This document shows positions 1 to 7,380 of a stretch of DNA of 27,200 nucleotides, piece by piece. Numbering within the stretch: position 1 is the stretch's first letter; each line of letters begins with the position of its first letter. The position numbers were made by a program, and so were the translations under genes. A model generated the notes under the pieces. It was given only the letters and a program-made list of their open reading frames with translations, was not told the DNA's origin and made no database searches. Origin of the DNA: RXIX01 sp003989075 (GTDB lineage Bacteria > Pseudomonadota > Gammaproteobacteria > Competibacterales > Competibacteraceae); assembly GCA_029780415.1 (NCBI GenBank), contig JAKOYN010000087.1, positions 1 to 27,200 on the forward strand, read 5' to 3'.

Positions 1-771
1 CTGGCCGCCGGGCTGGCCTGCGATGGACTCAAGCCGGTGGTGGCGATCTACTCGACCTTTTTGCAGCGCGCCTACGATCAGTTGATCCATGACGTTGCTC
101 TACAGAATCTGCCGGTGCTGTTTGCCATCGACCGCGCCGGTCTGGTGGGGCCGGATGGACCGACCCATGCCGGCAGCTTTGATTGCAGCTACCTGCGTTG
201 CATCCCTAATCTGGTCATTATGGCGCCGGCGGATGAGAACGAGTGCCGGCAGATGCTCTACACCGGCTTTCAGCTCGATCAGCTGGCGGCGGTGCGCTAC
301 CCGCGCGGCAAGGGTCCGGGTGTGGCGGTGGAACGCGCGATGCAGCCGCTACCCATCGGTCAGGCGCAACTGCGCCGCCAGGGGCAGGCTCTGGCCCTGC
401 TGGCCTTTGGCAGCATGGTCGAAGTGGCCGAGGCGGTAGGAGCGCGGGTGGATGCGACGGTGGTCAACATGCGTTTTATTAAACCGCTTGATGAGGCCCT
501 GCTGCGGCGGCTGGCCGCTGAGCACCGCTGGCTGGTGACCCTGGAGGAAAATGCCATAGCCGGCGGTGCGGGCAGCGCGGTGAGCGAATATCTGGCGCAA
601 CAGGCGATTCACACCCCGGTTTATCACTTTGGCCTGCCGGATGAATTCATCGAGCAGGGCGAACGTGGCGAGCTGCTCAGTGAGTGCGGTCTGGATGCCG
701 AGGGCATTTTGCGACAACTGGCGGCCTGGGGTCTGGTGCCCGCGCTGGCGGCAACGCCTGTATCTGAGTGA
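1..771 (+). CDS. dxs: 1-deoxy-D-xylulose-5-phosphate synthase, C-terminal part (5' end outside window)
   Basis: The open frame runs in from the left edge without a start, so the gene is partial and about 256 residues are visible. DXS condenses pyruvate and glyceraldehyde-3-phosphate with thiamine diphosphate, the first step of the MEP isoprenoid pathway, in the cytoplasm. The visible part begins in the pyrimidine-binding transketolase domain. Segments such as YDQLIHDVALQNLPVLFAID and GPTHAGSFD are typical of DXS rather than of transketolase. The C-terminal transketolase domain follows, containing VTLEENAIAGGAGSAVSEYL. The stop is TGA at 769-771. folE2 follows on the same strand after 133 bp with no clear terminator between, so the two may be co-transcribed. 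The family assignment is secure; the N-terminal cofactor site cannot be seen. Confidence 0.96.
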   Translation: MAAGLACDGLKPVVAIYSTFLQRAYDQLIHDVALQNLPVLFAIDRAGLVGPDGPTHAGSFDCSYLRCIPNLVIMAPADENECRQMLYTGFQLDQLAAVRYPRGKGPGVAVERAMQPLPIGQAQLRRQGQALALLAFGSMVEVAEAVGARVDATVVNMRFIKPLDEALLRRLAAEHRWLVTLEENAIAGGAGSAVSEYLAQQAIHTPVYHFGLPDEFIEQGERGELLSECGLDAEGILRQLAAWGLVPALAATPVSE

Positions 772-904
772 AGCGCTCGGGAATTTAATGGCCCATGCGC
801 GACTCCAAAAGCAGTGACGATTGATGTTCCACGACTGCCGTGTGATAGCTTGGGCGCAGCGTGGGTTTTGAACGAAGACGCGCAGGCGTCGCTGAGAGGA
901 TTGC

Positions 905-1774
905 ATGCAGCCATCGACCATGAGTTCCGCGGCCACGTCCACGGTCATTCATATCCCCGATGTCCAAAACAGTGCCGATACCCGCCGGTTGGCGATCAAC
1001 AAGGTCGGCATCAAGGACATCCGTCATCCGGTGCGGGTCCGTGATCGCAGTGGCGGCGAGCAGCACACCATTGCCACCTTCAACATGTACGTGAACCTGC
1101 CGCATAACTTCAAGGGCACGCACATGTCGCGCTTCGTGGAGATTCTCAATGTGCCGGGGCGGGAAATCGCGGTGGATTCCTTTCAGGCCATGCTGGCCGA
1201 GATGACCGAGCGCCTCGAAGCCGAAGCTGGTCACATCGAGATGAGCTTCAGCTATTTCGTTAACAAGGTCGCGCCGGTGTCCGGCGTGCAGAGCCTGATG
1301 GATTACGAGGTGACCTTCATCGGCGAGATTCGCGATGGTCAGCCGGCGATGAATCTCAAGGTGGTGGTGCCGGTGACCAGCCTGTGCCCCTGTTCGAAGA
1401 AGATTTCCCGCTATGGCGCGCATAACCAGCGCTCGCATGTGACCATCAATGCCCGCATCCAGGGCTTTGTCTGGATCGAGGATTTGATCGATCTGGCCGA
1501 GGCTGAGGCGTCCTGTGAGCTGTATGGTCTGCTCAAGCGACCGGATGAGAAATACGTCACCGAACGCGCCTACGAGAATCCCAAATTCGTCGAGGACATG
1601 GTGCGCGATATTGCCGCCAGGCTGAATCAGGATCCGCGCATCATCGCCTATGCGGTGGAATCGGAGAATTTCGAGTCGATTCACAATCACTCGGCCTATG
1701 CCATGATCGAGCGCGACAAGGCAGCCGATGTGGTCGCCGCGCCGGTTTCCCGGGCGCCGGAGTCTACGCCCTGA
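905..1774 (+). CDS. folE2: GTP cyclohydrolase FolE2 (type IB)
   Basis: Converts GTP to 7,8-dihydroneopterin triphosphate, the first step of folate synthesis. The type IB enzyme is a metal-flexible substitute for zinc-dependent FolE. The 289-residue product has the family core PVTSLCPCSKKISRYGAHNQ, with candidate metal ligand Cys161 (Cys163 nearby), and a family-like stretch HTIATFNMYVNLPHNFKGTH. The ATG at 905 follows GAGAGGA with a short 4-nt gap; Met6 at 920 is a possible alternative start. A strong terminator lies just downstream. The product fits the folate-dependent C1 chemistry of the NMG cluster in this window, but FolE2 is widespread, so a functional link is only inference. I saw no obvious Zur-type operator upstream. 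Confidence 0.94.
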   Translation: MQPSTMSSAATSTVIHIPDVQNSADTRRLAINKVGIKDIRHPVRVRDRSGGEQHTIATFNMYVNLPHNFKGTHMSRFVEILNVPGREIAVDSFQAMLAEMTERLEAEAGHIEMSFSYFVNKVAPVSGVQSLMDYEVTFIGEIRDGQPAMNLKVVVPVTSLCPCSKKISRYGAHNQRSHVTINARIQGFVWIEDLIDLAEAEASCELYGLLKRPDEKYVTERAYENPKFVEDMVRDIAARLNQDPRIIAYAVESENFESIHNHSAYAMIERDKAADVVAAPVSRAPESTP

Positions 1775-1825
1775 GTTAATAGCCGGGTGCAGCTAGAAAG
1801 TCCGCTGCAGGCGTGAAACCGACAC

Positions 1826-1853
1826 AAGCCGTTCCGAAAGGAACGGCTTTTTT
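1826..1853 (+). terminator. Rho-independent terminator after folE2
   Basis: A perfect 10-bp stem (1826-1835 with 1840-1849) encloses a GAAA tetraloop and runs into a run of Ts. It lies 52 bp after the folE2 stop and separates dxs-folE2 from the nitrogen unit. Confidence 0.93.
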
Positions 1854-1918
1854 CATGGGCGCGAAAACATCCTGCTGGATTTTCCGGGACGTGCGTGCTC
1901 CGGGTTTTGCACGGTGCG

Positions 1919-1935
1919 TGTGCCGACCTGGTGCA
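1919..1935 (+). promoter_or_regulatory. candidate NtrC enhancer site
   Basis: TGTGCC-GACCT-GGTGCA matches the NtrC dyad (TGCACC-N5-GGTGCA) at 10 of 12 positions. It lies about 85 bp upstream of the σ54 promoter, a typical enhancer distance. Other GGTGC half-sites lie nearby (about 1913 and 1951). The call rests on motif and position only. Confidence 0.45.
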
Positions 1936-2019
1936 AGGTTTGCGGTTTCTGGTGCGTGCTGGCGTGAGCGTGGTCAAGGATTTATTTTAACTATTTAATT
2001 TATTTTAATTTATTTGGTT

Positions 2020-2035
2020 TGGCGCGCGTTTTGCA
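2020..2035 (+). promoter_or_regulatory. σ54 (-24/-12) promoter of glnK-amtB
   Basis: TGGCGCG-CGTT-TTGCA has the invariant GG (2021-2022) and GC (2033-2034) with exactly ten bases between. It sits in an AT-rich tract upstream of glnK, where RpoN/NtrC control is the rule. Transcription would start near 2046. Confidence 0.82.
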
Positions 2036-2085
2036 AATTTCAATTTAGTTAAAAAAAATTCTTTTAATGCAACTTCGAGGTGTCT

Positions 2086-2154
2086 ATGCCTGATCGTAGC
2101 GTGCTGGTTTTTCAGGCGGAAATGGGCAGGTGGTTGATGGAGGGCGGCGGATGA
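2086..2154 (+). CDS. possible 22-codon leader ORF coupled to glnK
   Basis: An ATG at 2086 follows GAGG with a 5-nt gap and opens a 22-residue frame (MPDRSVLVFQAEMGRWLMEG...). Its TGA (2152-2154) overlaps the glnK ATG (2151) as ATGA. It lies wholly inside the transcript expected from the σ54 promoter. The good ribosome site and the stop/start overlap suggest translational coupling. No homologue is known to me, and it could be chance. Confidence 0.35.
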   Translation: MPDRSVLVFQAEMGRWLMEGGG

Positions 2155-2489
2155 AATGGATTGTCGCAATTATCAAGCCCTTCAAGGTGGACGACGTGCG
2201 TCTGGCTTTGGCGGCTTTGCATGTACAGGGCATGACGGTTACCGAGGTCAAGGGTTTCGGGCGGCAGAAGGGCCACACCGAACTCTACCGTGGCGCCGAG
2301 TATGTGGTGGATTTCCTGCCCAAGATCAAGCTGGAGATTGCGGTGGGCGATGAACAGGTCGACGCCGTGGTCGAGGCGATCCGCGCTGCGGCCTTCACCG
2401 GCAAGATTGGCGACGGCAAGGTTTTTGTCTTCGCCCTGCAGGATGTAATCCGCATTCGTACCGGCGAGATGGGTGACACAGCACTTTAA
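2151..2489 (+). CDS. glnK: PII nitrogen-regulatory protein GlnK
   Basis: A trimeric PII signal protein that senses ATP/ADP and 2-oxoglutarate and gates AmtB. The start is placed at ATG 2151, preceded by GGAGGG with a 6-nt gap, giving the standard 112-residue length and the usual N-terminus MKWIVAIIKPFK. An in-frame GTG at 2130 would add seven atypical residues. The T-loop segment ELYRGAEYVVDFLPK carries Tyr51, the uridylylation site of GlnD. amtB follows after 10 bp, the classic glnK-amtB pair. Transcription is expected from the σ54 promoter at 2020. GlnB and GlnK are hard to separate by sequence; the amtB neighbour favours GlnK. Confidence 0.95.
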   Translation: MKWIVAIIKPFKVDDVRLALAALHVQGMTVTEVKGFGRQKGHTELYRGAEYVVDFLPKIKLEIAVGDEQVDAVVEAIRAAAFTGKIGDGKVFVFALQDVIRIRTGEMGDTAL

Positions 2490-2499
2490 GGGGGATGGT

Positions 2500-3888
2500 A
2501 TGAAAAGATTTGTTGTATTCGCGGCCCTGATCAGTGGGCTGGCGTTCAGTGGCCTGGTGCTGGCCGAGACGGCGGCACCGGTGCCGAACAAGGGCGATAC
2601 CGCCTGGATGATCGTTGCTACCCTGCTGGTGGTGATGATGGCGGCCCCGGGCCTGGGCCTGTTCTATGGCGGCATGGTGCGTTCCAAGAACATGCTGTCG
2701 ATCCTGATGCAAAGCCTGGTGATTTTCTGCCTGCTCGGCGTGCTCTGGGCGGTGTACGGCTACAGTCTGGCCTTCACCGAGGGCAATGCCTTTATCGGTG
2801 GCTTTGATAAGCTGTTCCTGAAGGGCGTAACGCCGGACTCGATCGCCGCCACCTTCAGCAAGGGCGTGGTGGTGCCGGAATACATTTATATCGCCTTCCA
2901 GTTGACCTTCGCCGCCATTACTCCAGCGCTGATCATCGGTGGCTTCGCCGAGCGTATGAAGTTTTCGGCGGTGCTGCTGTTCATGGTGCTGTGGTTCACC
3001 TTTTCCTATCTGCCGATGGCGCACATGGTCTGGTACTGGGCCGGTCCCGATGCCTACACCGATGCCGATGCCGCCGCCAAGGCCGCGGCGACCGCGGGTT
3101 TCCTGTTCCAGAAAGGTGCGCTCGATTTTGCCGGCGGCACTGTGGTGCACATCAATGCTGGCATCGCTGCACTGGTCGGCGCGTTCATGGTCGGCCCGCG
3201 CATCGGTTATGGCCGGGAAAGCATGGCGCCGCATAGCCTGAGCATGACCATGGTCGGCGGTGCGCTGCTCTGGGTGGGCTGGTTTGGTTTCAACGTGGGT
3301 TCCAACCTCGAAGCGACCGGTGTCGCCGCTCTGGCCTTCGTCAATACCCTGCTGGCGACCTGTGCCGCGACCGTAGCCTGGACCCTGGTGGAGTGGATGC
3401 TCAAGGGCAGGCCCTCGATGCTGGGCGCGATTTCCGGATCGATCGCCGGCCTGGTGGTCATTACTCCAGCCTGCGGCTTCGTCGGGCCGATGGGCAGCCT
3501 GATCATGGGTCTGCTGGCGGGGATCGTCTGCTACTGGGGCGTCAATGGCCTGAAACGCGCCCTGGGCATGGACGACTCCCTGGATGTCTTCGGCGTGCAT
3601 GGCGTCGGCGGCATCCTGGGTGCCCTGCTCACCGGTATTTTTGCCGCGCCGGCCCTGGGTGGTACCGGCGTCTATGACTATGTCGCCAATCAGGTTGGCG
3701 CGTACGACATGGCGGCGCAACTGCTCTGCCAGGCCTGGGGTGTCGGTACTGCGCTCGTCTGGTCGGGCACGGTGTCCTTCATCGCCCTGAAGCTGATTGA
3801 CCTGACCATCGGTCTGCGCGTCAGCGAGGAAGATGAGCGCGAGGGTCTGGATATCACGACCCACGGTGAGTTCGCCTATCACCACTGA
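2500..3888 (+). CDS. amtB: ammonium/methylammonium transporter AmtB
   Basis: An inner-membrane trimeric channel that takes up ammonium and, in this family, also methylammonium. The 462-residue product begins with a signal-like stretch (residues 1-23, likely cut after LVLA) and then has the multi-helix Amt fold. The twin pore histidines appear as H217 in GGTVVHINAG and H367 in FGVHGVGG. The loop at about residues 183-206 is alanine-rich and longer than in E. coli AmtB. ATG 2500 is preceded by AAGGGGGA; the upstream in-frame GTG at 2473 lies inside glnK and would spoil the signal peptide. Placement beside a methylamine-use cluster makes methylammonium a plausible second substrate, which is inference. 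Confidence 0.96.
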   Translation: MKRFVVFAALISGLAFSGLVLAETAAPVPNKGDTAWMIVATLLVVMMAAPGLGLFYGGMVRSKNMLSILMQSLVIFCLLGVLWAVYGYSLAFTEGNAFIGGFDKLFLKGVTPDSIAATFSKGVVVPEYIYIAFQLTFAAITPALIIGGFAERMKFSAVLLFMVLWFTFSYLPMAHMVWYWAGPDAYTDADAAAKAAATAGFLFQKGALDFAGGTVVHINAGIAALVGAFMVGPRIGYGRESMAPHSLSMTMVGGALLWVGWFGFNVGSNLEATGVAALAFVNTLLATCAATVAWTLVEWMLKGRPSMLGAISGSIAGLVVITPACGFVGPMGSLIMGLLAGIVCYWGVNGLKRALGMDDSLDVFGVHGVGGILGALLTGIFAAPALGGTGVYDYVANQVGAYDMAAQLLCQAWGVGTALVWSGTVSFIALKLIDLTIGLRVSEEDEREGLDITTHGEFAYHH

Positions 3889-3924
3889 GGATCCGGCAGG
3901 ACTCCTCTTGCCGCTGCGGTGGGG

Positions 3925-3943
3925 GGAGTCAGCCGGTGACTCC
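3925..3943. terminator. hairpin between convergent amtB and GNAT genes
   Basis: A perfect 7-bp stem (GGAGTCA and TGACTCC) with loop GCCGG lies between two convergent stop codons. There is no T-run, so rho-independent termination is uncertain. Confidence 0.4.
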
Positions 3944-3959
3944 AGGGGCCTTGCCCGCT

Positions 3960-4442
3960 TTATTCATGGCGGGCAGGCGCACCCGGGAACTGCCGCCAGG
4001 CAAACAGTCGGGTCGGCTGCCAGCCGAGGTGCCGATATACATCCAGGGCAGGCTGATTGTCGGCATCGGCCAACAACTGTACCCGCCGCGCGCCGCGCGC
4101 CAGAGCCCAGGCCATGGCCGCGTCGAGCAACTGCCGGCCCAGCCCCTGACCGCGACAGGCCGCGCGAACCACCAGATCCTCCAGCCAGGCGGACGGTGCG
4201 CCACTGGCGGTGGAGATCACCAGTTGCGCACTGACCATGCCGACCACGTCCTGGGGGGCATCGTCGCGGCGGGCGACGAAGATCCGCGCCTGTTCCGCCG
4301 GTTGTGCCAGCAGCAGTTCCAGGCCGCGCCGCTGCCGGTCCACGTCGGGATGAAAGTCCTGCTCGATGGCAAACAGCAGTGCGAGAAGTTCGATCAGCGC
4401 CGGCAGATCGGCAGGACGGGCAGGCTCGATGTGAACGCGCAT
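3960..4442 (-). CDS. GNAT-family N-acetyltransferase
   Basis: A 160-residue single-domain GNAT protein. The acetyl-CoA-binding motif A is visible as RGQGLGRQLL (residues 97-106), followed by the typical RRVQLLADADNQPALDVYRHLGW stretch, an N/Y region seen in many GNATs. The substrate cannot be told. It starts 18 bp after the stop of the XRE-cupin regulator, with an AAAGGA ribosome site, so the two form an operon divergent from the methylamine cluster. A role in acetylating an amine, a glutamyl intermediate or a protein is possible, but nothing in the sequence chooses between them. Confidence 0.86.
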   Translation of the reverse strand: MRVHIEPARPADLPALIELLALLFAIEQDFHPDVDRQRRGLELLLAQPAEQARIFVARRDDAPQDVVGMVSAQLVISTASGAPSAWLEDLVVRAACRGQGLGRQLLDAAMAWALARGARRVQLLADADNQPALDVYRHLGWQPTRLFAWRQFPGAPARHE

Positions 4443-4460
4443 GGCAATTCCTTTCAGGGC

Positions 4461-5063
4461 TTAGGACGGTTCGCTGCTGTTGGGGTACATCAGGACGGTC
4501 AGGAAGCGGATCGGGCACTGGATCAGGCGCTCCGGCCCATGGGGAATATCGCCGCGAAAAGTCAAAGCATCGCCCGGGGTCAGCACATAGGTGTTCTGGC
4601 CGTGACGGTACTCGATTTCCCCTTCCAGCATGTAGATGAACTCATTGCCGGGGTGTTCGAAGAGCGGGAAAACCTCCGACTCATGGTCGATGGTGATCAG
4701 GAAAGGCTCGAAGGTCTTGGTCGGTCCCTGATCGTAGGCGAGCAACTGGTAGGTATGGCCACGCCTGGTGCCGCGCCGTACCACTTCCATGCCCTCGCCG
4801 CTCTTGACCAGTTGGGCGCTGCCGCCCTTGACGTCGTAATTGCGAAACAGCATCGCCAGGGAAACGCCCAGCGCCTGCGCCAGGCGCGACAGGGTATCCA
4901 GGCTGGTGGCGGTCTGGGCATTTTCGATCTTCGACAGCATGCCGCGGCTGATGCCGGCCAGACCGGCAACATCGGCAATGGTCAGGCCATGTTTCAGGCG
5001 AATATCGCGGATGGTATTGCCCAGATAGTGCTCCAGGCTGTCGTGAGTATTGTTCTCATTCAT
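4461..5063 (-). CDS. XRE-family transcriptional regulator with C-terminal cupin domain
   Basis: A 200-residue one-component regulator. Residues about 16-72 form a Cro/C1-type helix-turn-helix (IADVAGLAGISRGMLSKIEN). Residues about 120-195 form a cupin_2 sensor with HPGNEFIYMLEGEIEY and PGDALTFRGDIPHG. The start at 5063 is preceded by CCGAGG; the longer frame upstream lacks family sequence. PuuR is a known member of this architecture, and such proteins often repress adjacent amine or amino-acid catabolic genes. Here it is divergent from purU-mgd-gmaS-mgs, so it is the likely regulator of methylamine use. One inverted repeat overlaps its own candidate -35, suggesting autorepression. The ligand (γ-glutamylmethylamide, N-methylglutamate or methylamine) is unknown. 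Confidence 0.9.
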   Translation of the reverse strand: MNENNTHDSLEHYLGNTIRDIRLKHGLTIADVAGLAGISRGMLSKIENAQTATSLDTLSRLAQALGVSLAMLFRNYDVKGGSAQLVKSGEGMEVVRRGTRRGHTYQLLAYDQGPTKTFEPFLITIDHESEVFPLFEHPGNEFIYMLEGEIEYRHGQNTYVLTPGDALTFRGDIPHGPERLIQCPIRFLTVLMYPNSSEPS

Positions 5064-5150
5064 GGCAAACCTCGGGGTCATGCAAGGCATCGCGCCGGGC
5101 GCCAGGCGCGCGCTAGCGCGATCGGGACCTGCATTATCGCACAAGCCGAG

Positions 5151-5165
5151 TTTCTCAAAGAGAAA
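5151..5165. promoter_or_regulatory. inverted repeat, candidate operator 1 of the XRE-cupin regulator
   Basis: TTTCTC-AAA-GAGAAA is a perfect dyad. On the minus strand it overlaps a plausible -35 (CTTTGA) spaced 16 bp from GATAAT, the candidate promoter of the regulator gene. Confidence 0.55.
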
Positions 5166-5210
5166 TTAAGTTGAATATAAATGATGTTATGTGCACAATA
5201 TTCACTAATG

Positions 5211-5225
5211 TTTCTTATTAAGAAC
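5211..5225. promoter_or_regulatory. inverted repeat, candidate operator 2 of the XRE-cupin regulator
   Basis: TTTCTT-ATT-AAGAAC shares the pattern TTTCTY-N3-RAGAA with the dyad at 5151. The two centres (5158 and 5218) are 60 bp apart. It ends 22 bp before the purU start, in the position expected for a repressor blocking the NMG operon promoter. Confidence 0.55.
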
Positions 5226-5247
5226 TTTTTGGTGAGGTTGAGTGGGC

Positions 5248-6108
5248 ATGTCATCGATCCATCGCTATACCCTGAACCTGTCCTGCCCTGACCAAGTGGG
5301 TATCGTGGCTGCGGTCAGTACCTTCATTGCCGAAAACCAGGGATGGATCGTCGAGGCCAGCCATCATGCCGATGCCGAGGCGCAGCGCTTCTTCATGCGC
5401 CAGGAGGTTCTGGCCGACTCGCTGCCGTTTGGTATTGAAGTCTTTCGCGAGAAGTTCGCGCCGATCGCCGCGCGCTTTGGCATGGACTGGCGCATCAACG
5501 ACAGCTTCCGCAAGAAACGGGTGGTGATCCTGGTCTCGAAGCAGGAGCATTGCCTGTATGACCTGCTCTCACGCTGGCAGGCCCGCGAACTGGATGTGGA
5601 GATCCCCTGCGTGATCTCCAATCACGAGACCTTCAGAGGCTTTATCGAGTGGCACGGCATTCCCTTTCATCATGTGCCGGTGACGCCTGACACCAAGGCC
5701 GAAGCCTACGCGCGGGTGATGGAGCTGTTCGATGGCGTTGGGGGCGATGTCATGGTCCTGGCGCGCTATATGCAAATCCTGTCCCCGGAACTGTGCATGC
5801 GCTATCCCGGGCAGATTCTCAATATCCACCACAGTTTTCTGCCCAGCTTCATTGGCGCCCGGCCCTATCACCAGGCCTACCAGCGTGGGGTCAAGCTGAT
5901 CGGCGCCACCTGTCATTACGTCACCGCCGAACTGGATCAGGGGCCAATCATCGAGCAGGACGTGATCCGCGTCGACCACTCCGACCGGCCCGATGACCTG
6001 GTCCGTTACGGCAAGGACATCGAGAAAACCGTTCTGGCCCGCGGCCTGCGTTACCACCTGGAAGACCGCGTCATCACCCACGGCAACAAGACCGTCGTAT
6101 TCCGCTAG
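5248..6108 (+). CDS. purU: formyltetrahydrofolate deformylase
   Basis: Hydrolyses 10-formyl-THF to formate and THF. The 286-residue product has an N-terminal ACT domain (about 6-85, YTLNLSCPDQVGIVAAVS) and a formyltransferase-fold domain (about 90-270). The catalytic Asn-x-His and Asp are visible as N192 and H194 in ILNIHHSFLPSF and D230 in AELDQGP. ATG 5248 is chosen; an in-frame GTG at 5242, closer to the GAGG, would add two residues. It is the first gene of the NMG unit, 9 bp before mgdA. This suggests it drains one-carbon units made by N-methylglutamate oxidation to formate and restores free THF, rather than only balancing purine synthesis. Confidence 0.95.
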   Translation: MSSIHRYTLNLSCPDQVGIVAAVSTFIAENQGWIVEASHHADAEAQRFFMRQEVLADSLPFGIEVFREKFAPIAARFGMDWRINDSFRKKRVVILVSKQEHCLYDLLSRWQARELDVEIPCVISNHETFRGFIEWHGIPFHHVPVTPDTKAEAYARVMELFDGVGGDVMVLARYMQILSPELCMRYPGQILNIHHSFLPSFIGARPYHQAYQRGVKLIGATCHYVTAELDQGPIIEQDVIRVDHSDRPDDLVRYGKDIEKTVLARGLRYHLEDRVITHGNKTVVFR

Positions 6109-6117
6109 GAGCGCGCC

Positions 6118-7359
6118 ATGCCCTGGAGACTGCTTCGCTTTGCCCTGTCCAAGCACCATCCGGAAGGGCGGATGTTCACCCCCCACTCGCGGCTCAAGCC
6201 CCACTATGACGTCGTGATCATTGGCGCCGGTGGCCACGGTCTGGCGGCGGCCTACTATCTGGCCCGCGACCACGGCATTACCGATATCGCGGTGCTGGAA
6301 AAAGGCTACATCGGCGGTGGCAACACCGGCCGCAACACCACCATCATCCGTTCCAACTACCTGACTCCGGAAGGCGTCCGCTTCTACGACGAATCGTTGC
6401 GCCTGTGGCAGGACCTGTCGACGGATTTCGATCTCAATCTGTTTTACTCCAACCGTGGCCACTTCACCCTGGCTCACACCGATGCCGCCCTGCGTACCTG
6501 CCGCTGGCGTGCCGAGGTCAACAAGCATTACGGGGTCAACTCGGAAGTCGTCGATGCCGCCTTCGTCAAGCGCACGGTGCCGATGATCGACCTGTCCTGC
6601 AGCGGCCATGCGCCCATCCTCGGCGCCCTCTACCATGCACCCGGCGCGGTGGCCCGCCATGACGCAGTCGCCTGGGGGTATGGGCGCGGCGCCGATCAGC
6701 GTGGCGTCGAGATTCATCAGCAGACCGAAGTGCTCGGCATCGAGGTGCAGGCTGGCAAGGTGCGCGGTGTGCGTACCAACCGGGGCAACATCACGACCGG
6801 CAAGGTGCTGTGCGCGGTAGCCGGCGCGACGCCGCGCATCCTCAGGATGGTCGATCTTGATTCACCGCTGTACATCCATCCGCTGCAGGCCATGGTCAGC
6901 GAACCGGTCAAGCCCTGGCTCGATACCATCCTGGTTTCGGGCAGCCTGCATATCTACATCAGCCAGTCATCGCGCGGTGAACTGGTGATGGGCGCGGCGC
7001 TCGATCCCTACGAACTGCACTCTACCCGCTCGACCCTGGATTTCCCGGAAGGGCTCTGCGCCCACATGCTGGACATGTTCCCCTTCCTGTCCACGGTCAA
7101 GGTGATGCGCCAATGGGCGGGCATGGCCGACATGACCCCGGACTTCGCGCCGATCATGGGCAAGACTCCGATCGAGGGTTTCTATCTCGATGCCGGCTGG
7201 GGCACCTGGGGCTTTAAGGCCACGCCGGTCTGTGGCAAGACCATGGCCTATACCGTGGCCCACGACCATCACCATCCGCTGATCACCGGGTTCACGCTGG
7301 ACCGTTTCCGCCGCTACGCGCTGACCGGCGAAAAGGGCGCGGCCAGCGTTGGCCATTGA
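6118..7359 (+). CDS. mgdA: N-methylglutamate dehydrogenase subunit A (SoxB-like, FAD/FMN)
   Basis: Homologue of the β subunit of heterotetrameric sarcosine oxidase, where the methylamine substrate is oxidised. The 413-residue product has a dinucleotide-binding motif VVIIGAGGHGLAAAYYLARD (about 32-51) and the DAO-family C-terminal pattern DFAPIMGKTPIEGFYLDAGWG. His181 in ARHDAVAWG is a candidate for the covalent FMN attachment known in this family, judged by position only. Sequence alone does not separate sarcosine oxidase from NMG dehydrogenase. The assignment to NMG rests on linkage to gmaS and mgsABC. ATG 6118 follows the purU stop with AGGAG at the junction. Confidence 0.88.
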   Translation: MPWRLLRFALSKHHPEGRMFTPHSRLKPHYDVVIIGAGGHGLAAAYYLARDHGITDIAVLEKGYIGGGNTGRNTTIIRSNYLTPEGVRFYDESLRLWQDLSTDFDLNLFYSNRGHFTLAHTDAALRTCRWRAEVNKHYGVNSEVVDAAFVKRTVPMIDLSCSGHAPILGALYHAPGAVARHDAVAWGYGRGADQRGVEIHQQTEVLGIEVQAGKVRGVRTNRGNITTGKVLCAVAGATPRILRMVDLDSPLYIHPLQAMVSEPVKPWLDTILVSGSLHIYISQSSRGELVMGAALDPYELHSTRSTLDFPEGLCAHMLDMFPFLSTVKVMRQWAGMADMTPDFAPIMGKTPIEGFYLDAGWGTWGFKATPVCGKTMAYTVAHDHHHPLITGFTLDRFRRYALTGEKGAASVGH

Positions 7360-7380
7360 ACAGGAACTGGAGCATACGCC

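Noticed and set aside
772..904. Zur operator or riboswitch upstream of folE2
   Set aside because: No convincing dyad or conserved RNA fold seen in the 133-bp gap.
2395..3885. 496-codon open frame on the minus strand opposite amtB
   Set aside because: GC-rich shadow of amtB with low-complexity His/Gln-rich composition and no family resemblance.
3936..5174. 412-codon plus-strand frame across the GNAT and regulator genes
   Set aside because: Antisense shadow; both minus-strand genes have clear families and ribosome sites.
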